Shown piece after piece: positions 60,556-64,000 of a stretch of 64,000 nt of DNA. Position numbers and translations under genes: made by a program. Source of the stretch: Chroococcidiopsidaceae cyanobacterium YX2bin18 (GTDB taxonomy: Bacteria; Cyanobacteriota; Cyanobacteriia; Cyanobacteriales; Chroococcidiopsidaceae); NCBI GenBank assembly GCA_030446505.1, contig JAUJND010000002.1, forward strand, positions 1 through 64,000, read 5' to 3'. How positions within the stretch are numbered: the first letter of the stretch is position 1; every line of letters starts with the position of its first letter. The notes under the pieces were generated by a model that worked only from the letters and a program-made list of their open reading frames with translations, searched no databases and was not told where the DNA came from.

Positions 60556-61392
60556 ATGAACGTGAGTGATACCCAAGAAGATTTACGGAGACAACAGCTT
60601 AGTACCTCTAAAGAGTTGTTTTACTGGAGGGTAGTAGCAGCCTCAGTTCGTGGTAAGAGTCATGAGAAAGCGAGACAGCTTTGTCAGGATGCTCATTCTT
60701 GGGAGAAGTTGCCAGAAGGTGTATTAGTGGGTGCAGTAGCTGACGGGGCTGGTTCCGCAATTTTGGGAAAAGTAGGTGCTATTGTTGCTGCTCAAATAGC
60801 AGTAGAAACAATATGCTTAAAAGAAGCTACGTTGCGATCGCTTATATCGCAGGAATCACCGTCTGAAGATGGCTGGCGCTCACTATTAATTAGCGCCCTC
60901 GCTGCTGCACAAAAAGCCGTAGAAGCCGAAGCTGAAGCGTGCAAGATGAAACCGCGGGATTTAGCGACAACCTTAATTTTAGTAGTCGCCACACCAAAAC
61001 TGATTGCAGCCGCGCAAGTGGGCGACGGTGTAGCAGTGGCGAGTAATGCTCAAGGAAACCTGATTCCACTTACTATCCCTCAACATGGAGAATACATTAA
61101 TGAAACTACTTTTTTGGTTTCACCTAATGCACTCTCTACAGCGCAGGTGACTGTATGGCATGGAGCAATAACAAATATTGCCCTGCTATCAGATGGGTTA
61201 CAAATGCTTGCCCTAGATATGAGTGAAGGTAAACCCTACGCACCGTTCTTTTCCCCTTTTTTCAACTTTGTTGCGAAAGTAACAGATGAAACTGAGGCTA
61301 AAGAGCAGCTAGTAACGTTTCTGCGGTCACCACGAACCACAGACAGAGCAGATGATGATCTAACACTTTTTATAGCAACTCTTGTTACTTAA
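60556..61392 (+). CDS. PP2C-type Ser/Thr phosphatase
   Basis: 278 residues from ATG 60556; the frame opens at 60514, but that longer start adds a non-conserved leader. The metal-binding motifs are VGAVADGAGSAILGKVGA, AAAQVGDGVAVA and IALLSDGLQMLALD, with the DDDLTLFIA end, all of the PP2C (PPM) family, in the protein-phosphatase-2C-like subgroup found next to kinases of the TerY-P type. It would reverse the action of the downstream kinase. The kinase ATG (61400) follows the stop by seven bases. Confidence 0.85.
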   Translation: MNVSDTQEDLRRQQLSTSKELFYWRVVAASVRGKSHEKARQLCQDAHSWEKLPEGVLVGAVADGAGSAILGKVGAIVAAQIAVETICLKEATLRSLISQESPSEDGWRSLLISALAAAQKAVEAEAEACKMKPRDLATTLILVVATPKLIAAAQVGDGVAVASNAQGNLIPLTIPQHGEYINETTFLVSPNALSTAQVTVWHGAITNIALLSDGLQMLALDMSEGKPYAPFFSPFFNFVAKVTDETEAKEQLVTFLRSPRTTDRADDDLTLFIATLVT

Positions 61393-61399
61393 TTTTACT

Positions 61400-63415
61400 A
61401 TGCGGTTGCAACGTCAATCTAATAAACAAATCATTACCTTAGATGTCACCTCAACCTTGGGACATGGAGGCGAGGCACGAATATATGCAGTGCCGCAAGA
61501 TGAAAGCTTGGTAGCGAAAGTATATCATAAGCCGACAAAGGCGCATATAGATAAACTGATAGCGATGCTGGCGAATCCGCCGGAAAACCCAACAGCAGGC
61601 AAAGGACATATCTCTATCGCTTGGCCTACTGACTTGTTGCAGACAGTAGATAGGCAAGGGCGCGTAGTTGGGTTCTTGATGCCGCGTGTACAAGAAATGC
61701 ACTCCATGCTTGACTTTTACAACCCCAAAACCCGTCGCCAAAAGTGTCCATTTTTTAACTATCTGTACCTACACCGGACTGCGCGTAATCTTGCTGCTGC
61801 TGTAGGTGCTTTGCACGCACGGGGATACTGCATCGGAGACGTGAACGAGTCGAATATTCTTGTAGGTAACACTGCACTTGTAACCCTTGTGGACACAGAC
61901 TCCTTTCAGGTACCTAACCCTAATAATGGTGTTGTTTATCGTTGCCCTGTTGGTAAATCAGAATTCACTCCTCCTGAACTTCAAGGCAAGAATTTTGCTC
62001 AGTTAGAACGTAAGGCTGAGCATGACCTTTTCGGGTTGGCGGTGCTGATATTTCAACTGCTGATGGAAGGTACACACCCGTTTTCAGGCATCTTTCAAGG
62101 TACGGGCGATCCACCACCTTGTGAAGCACGCATTGCAGCAGGGCATTTCGCCTATAGCAGAGGACGCAATATACCTTATATTCCTACACCAACTGCGCCG
62201 CCCTTTGAAATTCTGCATCCCACTTTACAGCAGCTGTTTGTCCGGTGTTTTGAGAAGGGTCACAAAAATCCGGAAATGCGCCCTAATGCTCAAACTTGGC
62301 AAGCTGCCCTAAAGGAAGTAGAAACTGCCCTGATTACCTGTTCTACAAACGAGCGGCATCTTTACGGGAACCATCTGAATGCTTGTCCGTGGTGTGAGCG
62401 TGCTGTAAAACTTGGTGGACGTGATCCGTTCCCATCAGATCAGGTAGTGCAAAGTGGGCTACATCTGCAACCTGTCAAGCGTCAGCGAGCGACAATACCA
62501 GAGAGGAGCGATCGCCTAATCATCCCTAGTAAACTTACCCTACCCAAGCAAAAAAATTTATCAAATTCAGCTTCTACAAAGAAGCAGAGGTTGAACCCTT
62601 TAATTTTGGGCTTATCTGGTGCTGGATTGCTGCTTTTAGAGGCAATGGTTCTGATTACAGATCTTAAACTTATTCCCCAAAATAGTACTAACTTTTTCTC
62701 ACCCAATCGCTCTGCTTCGTCTAATCTGATAAATAATAGCAGCAAAGTTTCAGGCTCACACTACGATTTGGGTAATCTTTTTTATAAGGTTGGAGATTAT
62801 GGGGGAGCAATTGAGAATTTTACCGAAGCTTTGCGGCTGAATCCTAATGATGCTAAAGCTTACCTAAACCGAGCTAATGCTCACTACGAAATTGCCCAAC
62901 ATATAGGAGAGCGTGATCGCGAATACAAAGCCGCGCTTGAAGATTATAACCAGGCTTTGCGTCTTAATCCCCAGGATTCTGAAGCTTTGGTGAAACGAGG
63001 TACAATACGCTATGAAATTGCCCCTTATAGCAAAGATCCTGATAAAGCTTATAAAGGAGCACTTTATGACTTTAATCGTGCTCTAAATATTAATCCTAAT
63101 AATGCTAAAGCTTATGTTAAGCGGGGTACTGCCCGGTATCAATTTATCCAAAATGATGCAGATTCGCATAAAGCATACAAAAACGTAATTGACGACTTTA
63201 ACCAGGCTTTGCGTCTCAATCCCGAAGATGCTGAAGCTTATTTTAAGCGGGGTATTGTCCGTTCTGAAATTGCCCAATACAGCACAGACTCCAAAGAAGA
63301 CTACCAGATAGCAGTTAAAGATTTACAGAAAGCTACAAAACTTTTCCTTGCTCAAGGAGAAGTAGATGAATACCAAAAATCTCAAAGCAAACTTTGTGAT
63401 GTCCTAAAAATTTAG
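61400..63415 (+). CDS. Membrane Ser/Thr kinase-like protein with zinc finger and TPR repeats
   Basis: 671 residues from ATG 61400 (TTG 61382 would overlap the phosphatase). Kinase core: GHGGEARIYAVPQDESLVAK, with the ATP lysine; YCIGDVNESNILVGNTALVT (catalytic D..N) and VDTDSF in place of DFG; YRCPVGKSEFTPPEL and DLFGLAVLIFQLL. A zinc-ribbon-like CPWCER follows near residue 330, then one membrane helix (LNPLILGLSGAGLLLLEAMV), then four or five TPRs (~445-640; repeated A-x3-FN-ALRLNP). Pairs with the PP2C; the third member of the usual triad, a TerY-like vWA protein, is absent. Confidence 0.82.
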   Translation: MRLQRQSNKQIITLDVTSTLGHGGEARIYAVPQDESLVAKVYHKPTKAHIDKLIAMLANPPENPTAGKGHISIAWPTDLLQTVDRQGRVVGFLMPRVQEMHSMLDFYNPKTRRQKCPFFNYLYLHRTARNLAAAVGALHARGYCIGDVNESNILVGNTALVTLVDTDSFQVPNPNNGVVYRCPVGKSEFTPPELQGKNFAQLERKAEHDLFGLAVLIFQLLMEGTHPFSGIFQGTGDPPPCEARIAAGHFAYSRGRNIPYIPTPTAPPFEILHPTLQQLFVRCFEKGHKNPEMRPNAQTWQAALKEVETALITCSTNERHLYGNHLNACPWCERAVKLGGRDPFPSDQVVQSGLHLQPVKRQRATIPERSDRLIIPSKLTLPKQKNLSNSASTKKQRLNPLILGLSGAGLLLLEAMVLITDLKLIPQNSTNFFSPNRSASSNLINNSSKVSGSHYDLGNLFYKVGDYGGAIENFTEALRLNPNDAKAYLNRANAHYEIAQHIGERDREYKAALEDYNQALRLNPQDSEALVKRGTIRYEIAPYSKDPDKAYKGALYDFNRALNINPNNAKAYVKRGTARYQFIQNDADSHKAYKNVIDDFNQALRLNPEDAEAYFKRGIVRSEIAQYSTDSKEDYQIAVKDLQKATKLFLAQGEVDEYQKSQSKLCDVLKI

Positions 63416-63616
63416 CAAAGAGTTGTGATTCATTTTCTTAACGCTGAAAGTTAATGCCCTTAAAACCTCAATTTGTTAAAAAATGAAAGCTAAGGTAGCG
63501 CCAGCAGAACTTGTCCCTAAGCGCTACTATAACTTATTTAATTTAGTACGGGGGCTAACAGGTTGAGCGAAATGAATAGTTCCGGATAATAGTGTTAATT
63601 CATGCCCTAACTTTGT

Positions 63617-64000
63617 TTAGCGCGGCTGACCAGAGCTAATAGCTCGTTGTAAACTAGCCAAAGCTCTGTTATAGTCCAAAATAGCAGTAACTCGATTACC
63701 TTCGGCGTTAGTAAGGTCATTTTCTGCGTTAATGACATCCGTTTGAGTGCCTACACCTGCTTGGAAACGTAAACGTGCCAAACGTAAGGCTTCTCTCGCC
63801 TGTTCTAAAGCAACAGAGGCTGTTTGAATATTCTCCAAATTCGATACTAGGTCGGCATAGGCTTGTTCTACCCTCGAAGCGAACTTGGTCACGAGTATCA
63901 GCAAAAGTAGTTTCTGCGATCGCAATATTAGCTTCCTCTTGATTTGCCCTTGCTCTTGCCGCTCCTCCATCAAATAAATTTAGGGAAAACCTGGCTCCTA
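63617..64000 (-). CDS. TolC-family outer-membrane efflux protein, C-terminal part (frameshifted)
   Basis: Cut by the window edge. The reading is LNLFDGGAARARANQEEANI, AIAETTFADTRDQVRFEVEQ, AYADLVSNLENIQTASVALE and LARLRFQAGVGTQTDVINAE, then DYNRALASLQRA, the second TolC repeat with its long coiled-coil helices. One extra G at about 63884 (TTCGAGGGTAGAA) breaks the frame; with it removed the reading is continuous. It would be the outer-membrane channel of a tripartite exporter. Stop at 63617. Confidence 0.8.

Overview
The window comes from a cyanobacterium. The evidence is an RNA polymerase gamma/beta-prime split into rpoC1 and rpoC2, the gene order rpsT - tatD - rpoB - rpoC1 - rpoC2, a ycf3 photosystem I assembly gene, an EGY-type site-2 protease, a pix-type phototaxis operon whose receptor carries both cysteines of a DXCF cyanobacteriochrome, and the frequent octamer GCGATCGC (HIP1). 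I cannot name the genus. No rRNA, tRNA, CRISPR array or prophage is visible.

Layout. 1-9 kb holds short, often damaged genes: a TauE/SafE end, DUF202, a gamma-glutamylcyclotransferase-like protein, two truncated relics lying head to head, a secreted protein with a duplicated WSDGC domain, a GH10-like hydrolase, a site-2 protease, DUF2808 and recN. 9-18 kb holds an AarF/UbiB kinase, a glutathione transferase, a phytoene-desaturase-like oxidoreductase, a spore-photoproduct-lyase-like radical SAM protein with a small partner gene, and DUF1003. 18-23 kb is mobile: two near-identical IS1-family elements with intact 8-bp target duplications flank an SLH protein and mntP, followed by an IS1 relic. 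23-39 kb is core: an InrS-like metal sensor, an HtrA protease, the rpo cluster, tatD, rpsT, hisD, a universal stress protein and a glutathionyl-hydroquinone reductase. 40-48 kb holds gatC, ycf3, a methyltransferase, an S9 peptidase, a PQQ-type sugar dehydrogenase with RTX repeats, phhB, and thiC under a TPP riboswitch. 48-51 kb is defence-like: mazEF converging on a two-gene unit of a PD-(D/E)XK nuclease and a winged-helix Mrr_N-like protein. 51-59 kb is the pixG-H-I-J-L operon, reading leftwards. 60.5-63.4 kb is a PP2C phosphatase and a kinase with TPR repeats, and the window ends in a TolC-like gene.

Dominant oddity. More than ten genes are broken by single-base indels, many of them in homopolymer runs. 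They include rpoB, ycf3 and recN, of which rpoB at least cannot be dispensable. Two IS1 copies in the same window differ almost only in homopolymer lengths. The simplest reading is sequencing or assembly error, so most broken genes are annotated here as frameshifted CDS over their full reconstructed span, and only true relics are called pseudogenes.

How genes work together. The rpo genes, rpsT and tatD form a co-directional housekeeping block. PixG, PixH, PixI, PixJ and the CheA-type kinase form a complete light-sensing chemotaxis-type pathway, expected to control type IV pili. The PP2C and kinase genes nearly touch and are likely an antagonistic pair. MazE and MazF overlap and are translationally coupled.
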